From Baffinella frigidus (lineage: Eukaryota > Cryptophyceae > Cryptomonadales > Baffinellaceae): 30,675 nucleotides of DNA. Every line of letters starts with the position of its first letter. Positions within the stretch are counted from its first letter, which is position 1. The position numbers and the translations under genes were made by a program. Below the pieces are notes generated by a model. It did not search any database. It had not been told where the DNA came from and saw only the letters and a list, made by a program, of their open reading frames with translations. Of the stretch, positions 8,466 through 16,388 are shown piece after piece. The stretch is taken from assembly GCA_026770585.1 (NCBI GenBank), contig MU646307.1, forward strand, positions 1,116,319 through 1,146,993, written 5' to 3'.

Positions 8466-8778
8466 GTGGGAGCACAGGACCGTGGGGGGTGGAGGAGGCG
8501 TCGAGCAGTCGTCGGCGTTGATGACCAGCAGTTGAGGGTTCACGGCTCAGGGTTTAGGGTATGGATCTTCGTGGTTATTGTTCAGGTTTCAGGGTTTATG
8601 GTTGTTCAGGTTTCAGGGTTTATGGTTTGGCTTTGTTCAGGTTTCAGGGTTTATGGTTTGACCTTGGGGGGTGGAGGAGGCGTTGAGCATGGCGTGGAGG
8701 ACCAGCAGCTTCATCTCCGTAAAAGTATCAACTAATTGCTCTAGGCGCAACGAAATTTACAACGCAAATGCTTTACTA

Positions 8779-8912
8779 TCACTTGTATGAGCACCTCGAC
8801 CAGCTGCTAGGGACCACCAACCCTGACGATGAGACCAAATCAACGAATTCTTGGAGCCATTTTCCCCTTGCAGCGGGGTCGAACGTGACCCCGCCGACAA
8901 ACACAATATACG
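8779..8912 (-). pseudogene. Coding fragment YIVFVGGVTFDP
   Basis: The minus frame reads YIVFVGGVTFDPAARGKWLQ and continues EFVDLVSSSGLVV. A diverged, frame-broken copy of the same DNA lies at 15662-15720 beside a chagasin-like fragment, sharing TTGGAGCCATTTT and CACAATATA. Function unknown; it may be the exon upstream of that domain. Confidence 0.3.
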
Positions 8913-9019
8913 ACCTTGGGGGTCGCAATATACGACCTTGGTGGAGGAGGCGTCGAGCATGGCGTGGGGGAGCAGCAGCTGGTCGGTCAGCTGGTTTAGT
9001 GTTACTACGCGGAACCACT

Positions 9020-9089
9020 GGGCCCTATGCATGGGCCTACTGTAGGGTCCTAGGGGGAGGCGGTTTCGTATGAGCGAGGTACCCCTGTA
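9020..9089. mobile_element. Right half of the CAGGGGTACC MITE family
   Basis: CTACTGTAGGGTCCTAGGGG is followed by TATGAGCGAGGTACCCCTG and TA. The left arm is absent. It lies inside a 310-bp interval bounded by TACTACGCGGAAC (9003) and its inverted copy (9300-9312), which may be a larger, older element. Confidence 0.7.
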
Positions 9090-9636
9090 GAGGGCAAGCG
9101 CGGACCTCATAACTTGCAGGGGTCAACGGAGGGGCGCTACGAGGAACCACTGGGTTGCAACCGACACGTCTTACCCGACGATTTTGGAAGGTGGCAAAAG
9201 TCGTTTCACCCGAGAAACAAATCGACGTTTCTGCAAAAGTGGCCGATCTGTAAAGAATAATTGTGTGATCTGACCGTAATTCCCGAATTCTAGACAGTTG
9301 TTCCGCGTAGTAGGGTTTAGGGTGGGAGCACGGGACCTTGGGGGGTGGAGGGGTCGTTGAGCATGGCGTGGAGGATCAGCTCAGGGTTGAGGGTTTAGGG
9401 CTTAGGGGGTATTATTCAGGTTTCAGGGTTGAGGGTTCATGGTTGAGTGTTCGGGTTCAGGGTGGGAGCACGGGACCTTGGGGGGTTCAGTGTTAGGGTT
9501 TAGGGTGGGAGCTTGGGGGGTGGAGCAGGCGTCGAGCATGGCGTGGAGGATCATCAGGTTTCAGGGTTTAGTGTTTATGGTTTAGTGTCAGGGGTCCGGG
9601 TGGGAACTTGGGGGGTGGAGGAGTCGTCGAGCAGTC

Positions 9637-9775
9637 TTATCCGGGGAATTTTTCTTTCTTTCATTTGATGGCAACGAAAATTACTACACAATTCGTTCTT
9701 ATGAGTAATATAAAAGAATCTGTGTAGTAATTTTGATTGCCATCAAATGAAAGAAAAATAGGTTTCCCCGGATAA
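9637..9775. mobile_element. TTATCCGGGGAA MITE, 4-bp TSD AGTC
   Basis: Long near-perfect arms run from TTATCCGGGGAA to TTTCCCCGGATAA and include AAAATTACTACACA and its inverse. AGTC flanks both sides (9633-9636, 9776-9779). The empty target GTCGAGCAGTCGTCGGCG exists at about 8498-8515 in another copy of the same exon repeat, confirming the 4-bp duplication. Confidence 0.9.
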
Positions 9776-9973
9776 AGTCGTCGGCGTGGAAGACCAGCAG
9801 TTCCGGGTTTAGGGCTCAGGGTTTAGGGTGTAGGTCTTCGTGGTTATTGTTCAGCTTTCAGGGTTGTTGTTCAGGTTTCAGGGTTGGTTATTGTTCAGGT
9901 TTGGGTGTATGGTTGTTCAGGTTTCAGGGTCCATGGTTCGGCTTTGTTCAGGTTTCAGGGTTTGTGGTTTGAC

Positions 9974-10049
9974 CGTGGGGGGTGGCGGAGTCGTCGAGCA
10001 TGGCGTGGAGGATCAGCAACTGGTCGGTCAGCTGCACCTCGATCAGCTG
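9974..10049 (-). CDS. Internal exon QLIEVQLTDQLLILHAMLDD
   Basis: On the minus strand the acceptor TTTTTTTTACCCCAG precedes 25 codons plus one base, reading QLIEVQLTDQLLILHAMLDD then SATPH, followed by a donor CACG|GTCAAA. The acceptor has a good pyrimidine tract. It is the clearest of at least eight tandem copies over 8466-10060. The family is unknown. The sequence is Leu-rich and could be helical. It is probably one exon of a larger gene or a relic of one. Confidence 0.45.
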
Positions 10050-10307
10050 CTGGGGTAAAAAAAATCACACCTCAATCAGCAGTAGGGGAAATATCTATCA
10101 GCTGTAGAGAAGACGCCTCCTCACTCTATCAGCTTTAGAGAAAACACCGCCAGATTGGAGGGGGGGTCATCCAAAAGTCAATTTTCCAAGGGAAAACGGT
10201 ATTCAAAGTCAATTTTCAGCAGAAAACGGCCCTACGAACGACCGAATGGCTCCAAGAACGACCCCGGACCTGCACCTCGATGAGCTGCTGGGGAACGTGA
10301 AAAAAAA

Positions 10308-10440
10308 ACGCCTTAACAAACGGGCCCGCCTCAGAGACAAGAGCCAGTCAGCACCCGGGGCATGGACGTTTGTATCACTCAACTCAAGGCTCACGGGCCT
10401 CATTTAGGACATGCATCGAGAGTAATCAAGAAGAAGAAGA
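10308..10440 (+). mobile_element. AAG-tailed retroelement copy with inverted head
   Basis: 10360-10440 matches the copies at 3390-3458 and 18478-18548 and ends TCAAGAAGAAGAAG. The upstream part (CGGGCCCGCCTCAGAGACAA) is the reverse complement of the head of the 3344 copy, as expected from twin-primed 5' inversion. No clear target duplication is seen. Confidence 0.5.
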
Positions 10441-10453
10441 ACATCTCTATCCA

Positions 10454-10609
10454 AAGCTAACGCCAGTGAGGTGCTTACAGCCTACGGATTACCTACGGTA
10501 GAAGCCCCCCTTCGTACGACGTTTAAAACCAAAGACTTTAAAAGTCGTAGGAGGGGGGCTCCTACCGTAGGCAATCCGTAGGTCGTAAGTACCTCGCTGG
10601 CGTTAGCTT
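10454..10609. mobile_element. AAGCTAACGCCAG MITE
   Basis: Terminal repeats AAGCTAACGCCAGTGAGGT and ACCTCGCTGGCGTTAGCTT. Inner arms CCTACGGATT and CCTACCGTAGG run to GTACGAC around a short loop. A half copy at 11334-11450 overlaps the RS-protein frame. Confidence 0.8.
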
Positions 10610-10681
10610 GCGGCACTATGTAGAGAAGACGCCTCACTCAGCTGTAGGCGAGAACAATCGCGCACCAATCCAATTGCGGCG

Positions 10682-10807
10682 AGTATTCAACTTGGATGCG
10701 ATTTGGGTCCCCGAATCGGTCAGCAACGGAAATTACTACACGACCGGTCACGCCCCAAAGCAATTGTGTAGTAATTTTCTCTGAGGGATCGTATTCAAGT
10801 TGAATGC
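10682..10807. mobile_element. AGTATTCAACTTGGATGCGAT hairpin
   Basis: Left AGTATTCAACTTGGATGCG and right GTATTCAAGTTGAATGCT are imperfect inverted repeats. Inside are GAAATTACTACACGACC and TGTGTAGTAATTTTC, the motif shared with several other families. Confidence 0.6.
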
Positions 10808-11116
10808 TGGTCGGATGAAATCCACTGCCAGCCAGGATTTTTTACCTTGAGTCGACCAACCTGATCCTCGGCAGTAAGTTGCCATTTCGTTTAGATGGAC
10901 CGGCTCTGGGAGCCGGAATTTAACTTAAGGCTGTGGTTTTCAGGGGAAGTTGACTTAGGCGAAATGTTCTGGCTCGGAGTGAAATCAGGCCAGCTGCACC
11001 TCGATCAGCAGGAGGGGGGGGGGAAATCACACCTCAATCAGCAGTAGGGGGAAAACAATCGCGGCACAATCGATGCGACATCACCCAACCAACCACCAAC
11101 GACCGATTCCCATGCA
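10808..11116. other. Repeat remnants
   Basis: 10936-10990 resembles 20175-20240 (AGTTGACTTAGG, GGCTCGGAGTGAA). 10991-11085 repeats CAGCTGCACCTCGATCAGC and CACACCTCAATCAGCAGTAG, also seen at 10030-10085. No gene is supported. Confidence 0.5.
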
Positions 11117-11289
11117 CCACGCAAGATTGGAGGGCAGAGTGCCGTGTAGTAAAAATAGCCAGATCTGGCTATTTTCAAAAGTTCATAAGTCAACATTCTC
11201 CCCAGAGAAAAATCGAAATTTCGGGAAGTTGATACAAATTCCGTGTGAACTGACTTGTTTTCCCAGGTCAGGGTTACACTCTTGCGTGG
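11117..11289. mobile_element. CCACGCAAG MITE, 2-bp TSD CA
   Basis: Termini CCACGCAAGATTG and CACTCTTGCGTGG are flanked by CA on both sides (11115-11116, 11290-11291). The interior has a perfect 24-bp palindrome at 11152-11175 with AGATCT at its centre. It belongs to the CCAC/GTGG superfamily seen at 1709, 19041, 23780, 24224, 26785, 29187 and 29650. Confidence 0.8.
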
Positions 11290-11333
11290 CAGGTATCCAA
11301 AGCACGCCACGGATTTTAAAGACCGCTCTGTTT

Positions 11334-11450
11334 TAAACGTCGTAGGAGGAGGGGGGCTTCCTACCGTAGGCTAAATTCGTGTGAGGAGGGGGGGCCTCCT
11401 ACCCACCGTAGGCAATCCGTAGGCTCTAAATACCTCGCTGGCGTTAGCTT
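11334..11450. mobile_element. Half AAGCTAACGCC MITE under the RS gene 3' end
   Basis: The right arm matches the element at 10454-10609 (CCTACCGTAGG, GGCAATCCGTAGG, TACCTCGCTGGCGTTAGCTT). The left end is missing. The minus-strand RS-protein frame reads through this arm to its stop at 11361. Confidence 0.75.
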
Positions 11451-12116
11451 TTTGCATGACAAAGGGGGCGTGAGCGGGAGGCGTGCCTCAGCGGCGTGCT
11501 TGATCCCCGAGACGTCACCCCACCCATTCGCGTCGTCCTCCACCGCCTTTGCTCGCGCCCCAGCTTCCTTCAGCGCCCGCTTGTGCGACTCCAGAGCCTT
11601 CAAGATTCCCTCGTCCCCGCCGCCCCCGCCCCCCGACACAGTCTTCTGTGCCCCGGGGGGCGATCCGTCCTTGCGGCGACCCCCGCTGCGGCTGCGACTT
11701 CTGGACGCCGCACCGTTCACGCTCCTGCTCCTACTCCGAGAACTGCTCCTGCTCTTTCTCTCGCTCCCGCGGCGCCGAGCGGGCGAGTCCCGTCTGCGCG
11801 GGCTGTCGCGCCGCCTTGGTGAAGGAGAGCGGCGCCGAGCAGGCGAGTTCCGGCGAGGGCTGTCGCGCCGCCTTGGCGAAGGAGAGCGTCGCCGAGCAGG
11901 CGAGTCCCGTCTGCGCCGCGCCGCGGGGCTACGGCTGTCGCGCCGCCTCGGTGAAGGAGAGCGGCGCCGGTCTCCTCTGGAGTGGCTGCGGGGCTTGCTC
12001 CTCCGACTATCGCCCCTGCTCCTGCTCCTGCTCCTGCTCCTGCGTGAGCTGGGCTGCAGCGGAGCTGGGCTGCGGCGGCGCCCAGCACCCCTGCTCCTCG
12101 AACGGCTCCGCGGCAT
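11361..12116 (-). CDS. RS-domain protein, SR/splicing-factor type
   Basis: A 251-residue frame. Residues 1 to about 150 are dense Arg-Ser dipeptides with repeated RRRSPSPRRRDS and DSPARRR blocks and short SRSRSR runs, typical of SR and SR-related nuclear splicing proteins phosphorylated by SRPK/CLK kinases. A Gly run follows, then a charged helix-like stretch, ILKALESHKRALKEAGARAK. No RRM is visible, so it is an RS-only protein or lacks an exon. The last 29 codons (from KLTPARYLEP) lie inside a MITE arm, so the present C terminus is transposon-derived unless an intron removes it. The ATG context is GCAGCGATGC. It is divergent from the gene at 12736. Several opposite-strand frames are shadows of its GC-rich codons. 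Confidence 0.75.
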   Translation of the reverse strand: MPRSRSRSRGAGRRRSPAPLQPSSRRSRSRSRSRGDSRRSKPRSHSRGDRRRSPSPRRRDSRSPAARRRRDSPARRRSPSPRRRDSPRRNSPARRRSPSPRRRDSPRRRDSPARRRGSERKSRSSSRSRSRSVNGAASRSRSRSGGRRKDGSPPGAQKTVSGGGGGGDEGILKALESHKRALKEAGARAKAVEDDANGWGDVSGIKHAAEARLPLTPPLSCKKLTPARYLEPTDCLRWVGGPPSSHEFSLR

Positions 12117-12735
12117 CGCTGCCAGCAGAAAGAGTTTCGCGCTCTCCCGCCACTCGTGCTGCGCGTCCCGTCAAGGTGTTCCCGAGATTGCGGACAGGAA
12201 GCCTCTCGTGCAAGACTCCAGGCTCGAGCGGCTGTCCAGACGGGGATGGAGAGGACTAGGACTCTTTGGCTGCGTTGATTACAGAAGAGCACGGATCTGC
12301 GGACCAAGACGGGCCGGATCTTAATCTTTTGTTCGCCCGGAGCACCCTGGATGGAACATTATGGTATTTTGAGCATTCTTAAGTCAACTCCCCTGGAGAT
12401 GGCGACATTGTGGCGTGCCCGTGATGAATGGATCTGGTACAAAAAGGTCTAATATGTATTTTAGTGGTATAAATCATGTCAACTTTTGCGATAAAGGGTT
12501 ATTCGGGATTTGGCCGCAAGTCCCCTCCAGGGTGGGACAGGCAAAATTCGTCCTCCAGGGTTCACTCTTTCTTCATTCGCAAACTTTGCTCGCTTTTAGC
12601 GCCACATTAGTCTCGGGGGAGACGGAGAATCACTCCACCCCTCGTCTGTTCACGGCGAACGAAAGCAGCTCGTTCGCCTTCTCATTCCGAGCCCTCCGAC
12701 TCGTCTCTTCACGTTCACAGATCAAAATCACCGAC
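12117..12735. promoter_or_regulatory. Divergent intergenic region
   Basis: This ~620-bp spacer separates two head-to-head genes and probably holds both promoters and 5' UTRs. A TATAAAT occurs at 12468-12474, 262 bp before the plus-strand ATG, too far to be convincing as its TATA box. The 12600-12735 stretch is pyrimidine-rich. A fragment near 12385 (AAGTCAACTCCCC) resembles pieces of hairpin elements. Confidence 0.4.
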
Positions 12736-13146
12736 ATGCAGCACCTCTCCACCATCGCCGCCCCGCCTTCTCCCGGGGCCGCGCCAACCAAGCATCAAGA
12801 TCTTCTTTCAGACAAAACCGACGCATCCTCCCTCGACAGGCGCGCCAGCGTTGCGTCGATCACGAGCACCATCGGTGGCGACGCTTCGCCGCCCCTGACC
12901 CCGAACGTGCCCCGCGCCTGCCCCACCGCGTATCATCTCGGCGCGGCGAGCGAGTCGCCGCTGCGCGTTCCGCTCATTAACGTTCATGACTCCACGGGTG
13001 AGGAGGAGGCCGAACGGGCGCTGTTCGCAGCGGTGAGCAGGGTGAACGCGTCCCTCGAGCTCAGGATGCGAGCGGCCCTCGCGTGCGCTGGAGACGCCGG
13101 CACAGAGTCGAACGCCGAGGAGAACGACTTCTCGCTCTCGGCTTGA
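12736..13146 (+). CDS. Ser/Pro/Ala-rich 136-residue protein, unknown
   Basis: ATG at 12736 in context ACCGACATGC begins MQHLSTIAAPPSPG. The frame is also open upstream to 12415, but that part lacks a good ATG and looks like UTR. The middle, RRASVASITSTIGGDASPPL, offers likely phosphorylation sites. The C-terminal third, ERALFAAVSRVNASLELRMR, looks like an amphipathic helix, followed by an acidic tail ending EENDFSLSA. There is no signal peptide or membrane segment. No family is recognised. GC-rich third positions fit a real gene, as for the divergent RS gene. Confidence 0.6.
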   Translation: MQHLSTIAAPPSPGAAPTKHQDLLSDKTDASSLDRRASVASITSTIGGDASPPLTPNVPRACPTAYHLGAASESPLRVPLINVHDSTGEEEAERALFAAVSRVNASLELRMRAALACAGDAGTESNAEENDFSLSA

Positions 13147-13432
13147 CGGCGATTTCCCCTTGTTCGAGCGTGGCGGCGGCACCGCGCCTCGCTGGTCGCT
13201 GTGCATCATGCCTTGGCGTCGGAAGATCAAGCGGCAGCTTCCTCGGCCTCCCTCGCACACACTCATGGGGAGTGGAGCGCCTGTGCGTTACATCGCAGTT
13301 CTTTTCAGATCTGGTGTTAGAACACACACCTCTTGTTGGGGTATCCTAGGGTCACGAACATAGGCCCACGAACATAGGCGTACCACAGCATCACACGGCG
13401 AGCGGGGCGCGTCGCGGTGGCATCAGTAAAGA
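13147..13432 (+). other. Downstream region of the 136-residue gene
   Basis: Probable 3' UTR and spacer. A direct repeat, CACGAACATAGGC, occurs twice near 13354-13380. No canonical AATAAA is seen close to the stop. No other gene is supported. Confidence 0.4.
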
Positions 13433-13600
13433 GATCTCATCCCGGCGAGTATTTCTCAGGAATACGATTTTCGTGTATCTTAAAGGTTATAAATAAGAAA
13501 GTCGCCTATGTAGCCTTCATTTGTAGCCTGAAGATACACCAAAATAGGATCGGAGATCCCCGGAATCGTATATCTGAGAAATACTCGTCCGGATGAGATC
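13433..13600. mobile_element. GATCTCATCCGG MITE, 168 bp
   Basis: Left GATCTCATCCCGGCGAGTAT and right ATACTCGTCCGGATGAGATC are imperfect inverted repeats. Inner arms CGTGTATCTT and AAGATACACC also pair. A second copy is at 29909-30074. Confidence 0.75.
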
Positions 13601-13713
13601 GCTGTCTCATACATGTGCCTGTCTGGCATCGTTTGCGAGCGACGTCTGAGCTCGTGCGATCGACGCGCCTCTCAACGTCATCAGGGATACGTCTAGCCAC
13701 CAGCCATCCCAAG

Positions 13714-13830
13714 TGGCTCAAATAGTGCCCTGGAAGGTCTTCGATTTCACCTCAGATCGGGGTCGGATCCGACCCCGATCCAAGGTTAATCGAAAATTCC
13801 CCAGAGCACTATTTCAGCCACCTCCAAGGG
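13714..13830. mobile_element. GTGGCTCAAATAG hairpin with GGATCC core
   Basis: Arms CCATCCCAAGTGGCTCAAAT and ATTTCAGCCACCTCCAAGGG surround a perfect 26-bp palindrome at 13755-13780 (GATCGGGGTCGGATCC and its inverse). A second copy is at 22237-22361 in opposite orientation. Confidence 0.75.
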
Positions 13831-13831
13831 C

Positions 13832-13958
13832 TACAGGGGTACCTCGCTCATAAGAACCCCCCCCCCCCCTAGGACCACCTTACATGTAGGGCCCTAGGCA
13901 TAGCCCTACTGTAGGGTCCTAGGGGGAGTTGGTTTCTTATGAGCGAGGTACCCCTGTA
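13832..13958. mobile_element. CAGGGGTACCTCGCTCATAA MITE, TA TSD
   Basis: A full hairpin, CAGGGGTACCTCGCTCATAA to TTATGAGCGAGGTACCCCTG, with TA on both sides, as in Tc1/mariner-type insertions. The interior holds CCTAGGACC and CTACTGTAGGG motifs. Confidence 0.85.
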
Positions 13959-14005
13959 CATGTACTTGTTCTCTTCCCAGCTTCCGCAAGAGCAAACACC
14001 GCCGC

Positions 14006-14127
14006 TACAGGGGTACCTCGCTCGTAAGAAACAGCCCCCCCCTAGGACCCTACAGTAGGACCATGCCTAGGGCCCTATGGTGGTCCTAGGGGGGGGGGGC
14101 GTTTCTTATGAGCGAGGTACCCCTGTA
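14006..14127. mobile_element. CAGGGGTACC MITE copy, TA TSD
   Basis: Same termini as the 13832 copy with TA on both sides. It has the C run/CCTAGGACC left arm and the G run/right arm intact. Confidence 0.85.
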
Positions 14128-14132
14128 GCCGC

Positions 14133-14290
14133 TTCATGGGTACCTCGCTCATAAGAAACCGCACCCCCCTAGGACCCTACAGTAGGCCTACATGTATGCC
14201 TAGGGCCCCTACGGAGATCCTAGGCCTATGCCTAGGTCCCTATGGAGGTCCTATGTGGGGGGGGCTTTCTATGAGCGAGGTACCCCTGTA
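14133..14290. mobile_element. CAGGGGTACC MITE copy, mutated left end
   Basis: The left end is TTCATGGGTACC rather than TACAGGGGTACC; the right end GAGCGAGGTACCCCTGTA is intact. The interior is longer, with an extra CCTAGGCCTATGCC segment. Confidence 0.8.
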
Positions 14291-14360
14291 GCCTCAGGTA
14301 ACGAGTTTACGTCGGGAAACATTCCCCAGAACTCCCACGGACGGCACCCATGTCGCAGCG

Positions 14361-14498
14361 CCGCTACCGAGCGAGGACGGGACATGATTTTAAAAACTTT
14401 AACCTGAATCCTGAAGGAAATGGACTTTTAAAATGAAAAGCCAGGACCGGAATCCCGGTCCTGACTGTCTTATATGTGCCGAGTTGGCTCGACAGCGG
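14361..14498. mobile_element. CCGCTACCGAGC repeat, 138 bp
   Basis: Termini CCGCTACCGAGC and GCTCGACAGCGG are short inverted repeats. The interior hairpin is CAGGACCGG-AAT-CCCGGTCCTG. A nearly identical 138-bp copy lies at 23401-23538, so it moved or duplicated recently. Confidence 0.75.
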
Positions 14499-14625
14499 TC
14501 ACCCGAGGCGATAAATCCTGTTGGAAATCTCCCAAGGCGACCCTCTCTCCGACCCCATTCTGTATCTTCCGGATTCACTGTCACTGCCCCAGTTCATGTT
14601 CCTACAAACACCCTCCTTCCGGGTT

Positions 14626-14747
14626 TACAGGGGTACCTTGCTCATAAGAAACTGCCCCCCCCCATAGGATCACCGTAGAGCCCTAGGCATAGGCCTACTG
14701 TAGGGTCCTAGGGGGCGGTGGTTTCTTATGAGCGAGGTACCCCTTTA
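14626..14747. mobile_element. CAGGGGTACC MITE copy, TA TSD
   Basis: TA-CAGGGGTACCTTGCTCATAA to TTATGAGCGAGGTACCCCTT-TA; one terminal substitution. Confidence 0.82.
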
Positions 14748-14904
14748 CACCTAGAGCTCGGCATCCGAATTAACCTCGCCTTCTGAATCCTCGGTGTCGA
14801 CACACTTGATCTCGACCAGCGCAGTTTGCATCGGGGCCCGCCCTGCCCACGCCGCAGAGGGTTAGAACGTGAGGCAGGATCAACCCCCCTTGGTAGACGG
14901 AGCC
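14748..14904. other. Short unique spacer
   Basis: No repeat or coding signal is recognised here; it separates two MITEs. Confidence 0.4.
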
Positions 14905-15008
14905 TATCCCCTAAGTGACCAGTAGGCTCATACGCCCTACCGTAGGGCCCTAGGACCTGCCTAGGGCTTCCACGGGCGATTATTCACCCGTTGGTCACTT
15001 AAGGGATA
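14905..15008. mobile_element. TATCCCTTAAGTGG MITE copy
   Basis: TATCCCCTAAGTGACCAGTA to TTGGTCACTTAAGGGATA, 104 bp. It has the CTACCGTAGGGCCCTAGG interior found in the 3559 copy. TA at both ends. Confidence 0.82.
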
Positions 15009-15252
15009 AGTCCCTTTTAATCACACAATGCAATCGTGGCATGGTGGTCAAGGCGGTCGGATTAACTCCTCAAAATATCCCTTTCGGGAGTTCTACAATA
15101 TTGTCAAGGTTGTAAACCGTTTTAAATGGACACTTCCGGTACAAATGAAAACTTGAAAACTCGAAAACTCGAACTCGAACACGGACACCAATTACCGCAC
15201 ACGCTCTAGGTGACGGGACTAGAGAGGTCGGCACGGACCATCGGGGCGGGTC

Positions 15253-15373
15253 TACAGGGGTACCTCGCTCATAAGAGACCGAACCGCCCCTAGGACCACC
15301 GTAGGGCCATACGCATAGTCCTACTGTAGGGCCCTAGGGGGGTGCGCTTTCTTATGAGCGAGGTACCCCTGCA
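15253..15373. mobile_element. CAGGGGTACC MITE between ~28-bp direct repeats
   Basis: A full hairpin with left TA and right CA (mutated TA). Host sequence GAGAGGTCGGCACGGACC (15222 on) recurs just after the element as GAGAGGTCGGCAGGGACC (15374 on), and the similarity continues past the next MITE as TCGGGGCGG. Confidence 0.82.
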
Positions 15374-15391
15374 GAGAGGTCGGCAGGGACC

Positions 15392-15531
15392 TTATCCGGG
15401 GAAACCTATTTTTCTTTAGTTTGATGGCAAGGAACATTACTACAGAAATGCTTTAATATTACTAATAAGAACGAATTGTGTAGTAATTTTCCTTGCCATC
15501 AAACTAAAGAAAGATAGGTTTCCCCGGATAA
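15392..15531. mobile_element. TTATCCGGGGAAA MITE, 4-bp TSD GACC
   Basis: Near-perfect arms and 140 bp length match the 9637 copy. GACC flanks both ends (15388-15391, 15532-15535). An uninterrupted relative of the target (CGGACCATCGGGGCGG) lies at 15233-15249. The element interrupts a chagasin-like frame just after EYRPDG. Confidence 0.9.
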
Positions 15532-15535
15532 GACC

Positions 15536-15655
15536 GTCGGGGCGGTATTCGAAGGACGCGATCGTGTTGCCAACTCGCGCGACCGTGAAGGTGAAGGCAC
15601 TGTACCCCACGCCCCCTGGCGCTGCCTGCCACCAGCCCTCACGGTCACAACCAAC
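15536..15655 (-). pseudogene. Chagasin-like (I42) domain fragment
   Basis: The minus frame reads EGWWQAAPGGVGYSAFTFTV then ARVGNTIASFEYRPDG. The order G-x-G-x-x-x-F-x-F-x-(V/A)-x-x-x-G-(N/T)-x-x-(I/V)-x-F-x-Y-R-P matches the C-terminal half of chagasin-type inhibitors of papain-family cysteine proteases (G...FTF...PG...L.Y.RPW). W of the usual RPW is D here. A TTATCC MITE cuts the frame after the G; beyond it the reading continues PCRPL. Related sequence: 24884-25215. The N-terminal NPTTGY loop is absent. Assignment is by motif only. Confidence 0.4.
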
Positions 15656-15756
15656 GGATATATTGGAGCCATTTTGCCCTTGCAGCCCACCTTGTTTGGG
15701 GGGTCTGTCCTACACAATATAACCTGAAAAGTCCCATTCACCCGCAAATGGGTGGT

Positions 15757-16146
15757 TTAAGCTGCTCGGCGCAAAAGGTCGAAAATCTTGGATTTGGTCC
15801 CACGCCCCTTCGCGCTGCCTACCCAACGTGTAGGAGGTGGAGTTAAGAATCCATCCGGAAAGCTGATGCCTAGGGCCCTATGATGGTCCTGGGGGGGGGG
15901 GTCTTTGTTATGAGCGAGGTACCCCTGCACCAAGGGTCTCACTTGGTCAACACGGTGGTAGGAGGTGGAGTTAGAATCCATCCGGAAAATGCTCGTATGC
16001 GCGGCCGACGCGGGGTACAGTAAGTGGCACAATGCGTAGCTTGTGCGGCGCTGACGCTGGTTGTTTGGCAATACATAATCAATCTCTGCCCGACGTGTCT
16101 TCCTTTCATCAGTCATCCTGGAGCCGTCATCACTTCCAGCCGCCAT
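15757..16146 (-). CDS. Chimeric frame: EIDYVLPNNQRQRRT repeat plus MITE arm
   Basis: ATG at 16146 starts MAAGSDDGSRMTDERKTRRA, which passes into EIDYVLPNNQRQRRTSYALC, the dispersed coding repeat also at 5062 and 19290. After SNSTSYH the frame runs into the arm of a half MITE (QGYLAHNKDPP is CAGGGGTACCTCGCTCATAA read in frame) and then FPDGFLTPPPTR, which derives from a second copy of the same 31-bp flank. The N-terminal part may be the true 5' end of the repeated gene; the C-terminal half is transposon-made. Probably a pseudogene. Confidence 0.35.
   Translation of the reverse strand: MAAGSDDGSRMTDERKTRRAEIDYVLPNNQRQRRTSYALCHLLYPASAAHTSIFRMDSNSTSYHRVDQVRPLVQGYLAHNKDPPPQDHHRALGISFPDGFLTPPPTRWVGSAKGRGTKSKIFDLLRRAA
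15830..15988. mobile_element. Half CAGGGGTACC MITE between ~31-bp direct repeats
   Basis: GTAGGAGGTGGAGTTAAGAA (15830 on) and GTAGGAGGTGGAGTTAGAAT (15958 on) extend to CCATCCGGAAA. Between them lies a right-half MITE (15865-15929, ending GAGCGAGGTACCCCTGCA) plus 28 other bases. Confidence 0.7.
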
Positions 16147-16388
16147 GTATGCACCCCCACTGAGGCTCGAGTGCTTTAGCGTGGTCCCTTCGTCGCCACC
16201 CTAGCGTGGCTTGCAGAAAGCAGGACCGTTTATTGAACCGCGATTTGCTCAAAAAAGCAAAATGGGGGCAAAAAGGCAATAATAAAAAGGGGCGCCGAGA
16301 GAGGCCATTTCCAGCATCGCTCCTTCCTTCGTTGTTGCTGTCGTGCACCCCTTCGTGGAAGGGGATAGACGGTGGCCATGTCAGGTCC
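16147..16388. other. Spacer with palindrome and repeated flank
   Basis: CCCCTTCGTGGAAGGGG, a 17-bp hairpin at 16348, starts a ~48-bp segment repeated at 16546-16594. No gene is supported here. Confidence 0.5.

Larger units (their letters stand above)
8466..10060 (-). repeat. At least eight copies of one small exon among telomere-like repeats
   Basis: Copies or stubs of a minus-strand exon occur near 8486, 8667, 8941, 9344, 9478, 9517, 9614 (completed at 9776) and 9974. Most are followed on the minus strand by a GTCCCGTGCTCCCACCC-like donor side that runs into CCCTAAAC heptamers. The best-preserved copy is annotated at 9974-10049. Repeated duplication of exon plus telomere-like intron best explains the pattern. 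Confidence 0.65.

Noticed and set aside
11452-12324. Plus-strand frames of 108-290 codons opposite the RS gene
   Set aside because: Arg/Ser-rich GC-rich codons on the minus strand leave the opposite frames open. The minus frame has a recognisable RS composition and a good ATG.
12415-12735. Longer N terminus for the 136-residue protein
   Set aside because: The upstream extension begins at GTG, has AT-rich UTR-like composition, and the ATG at 12736 has better context.
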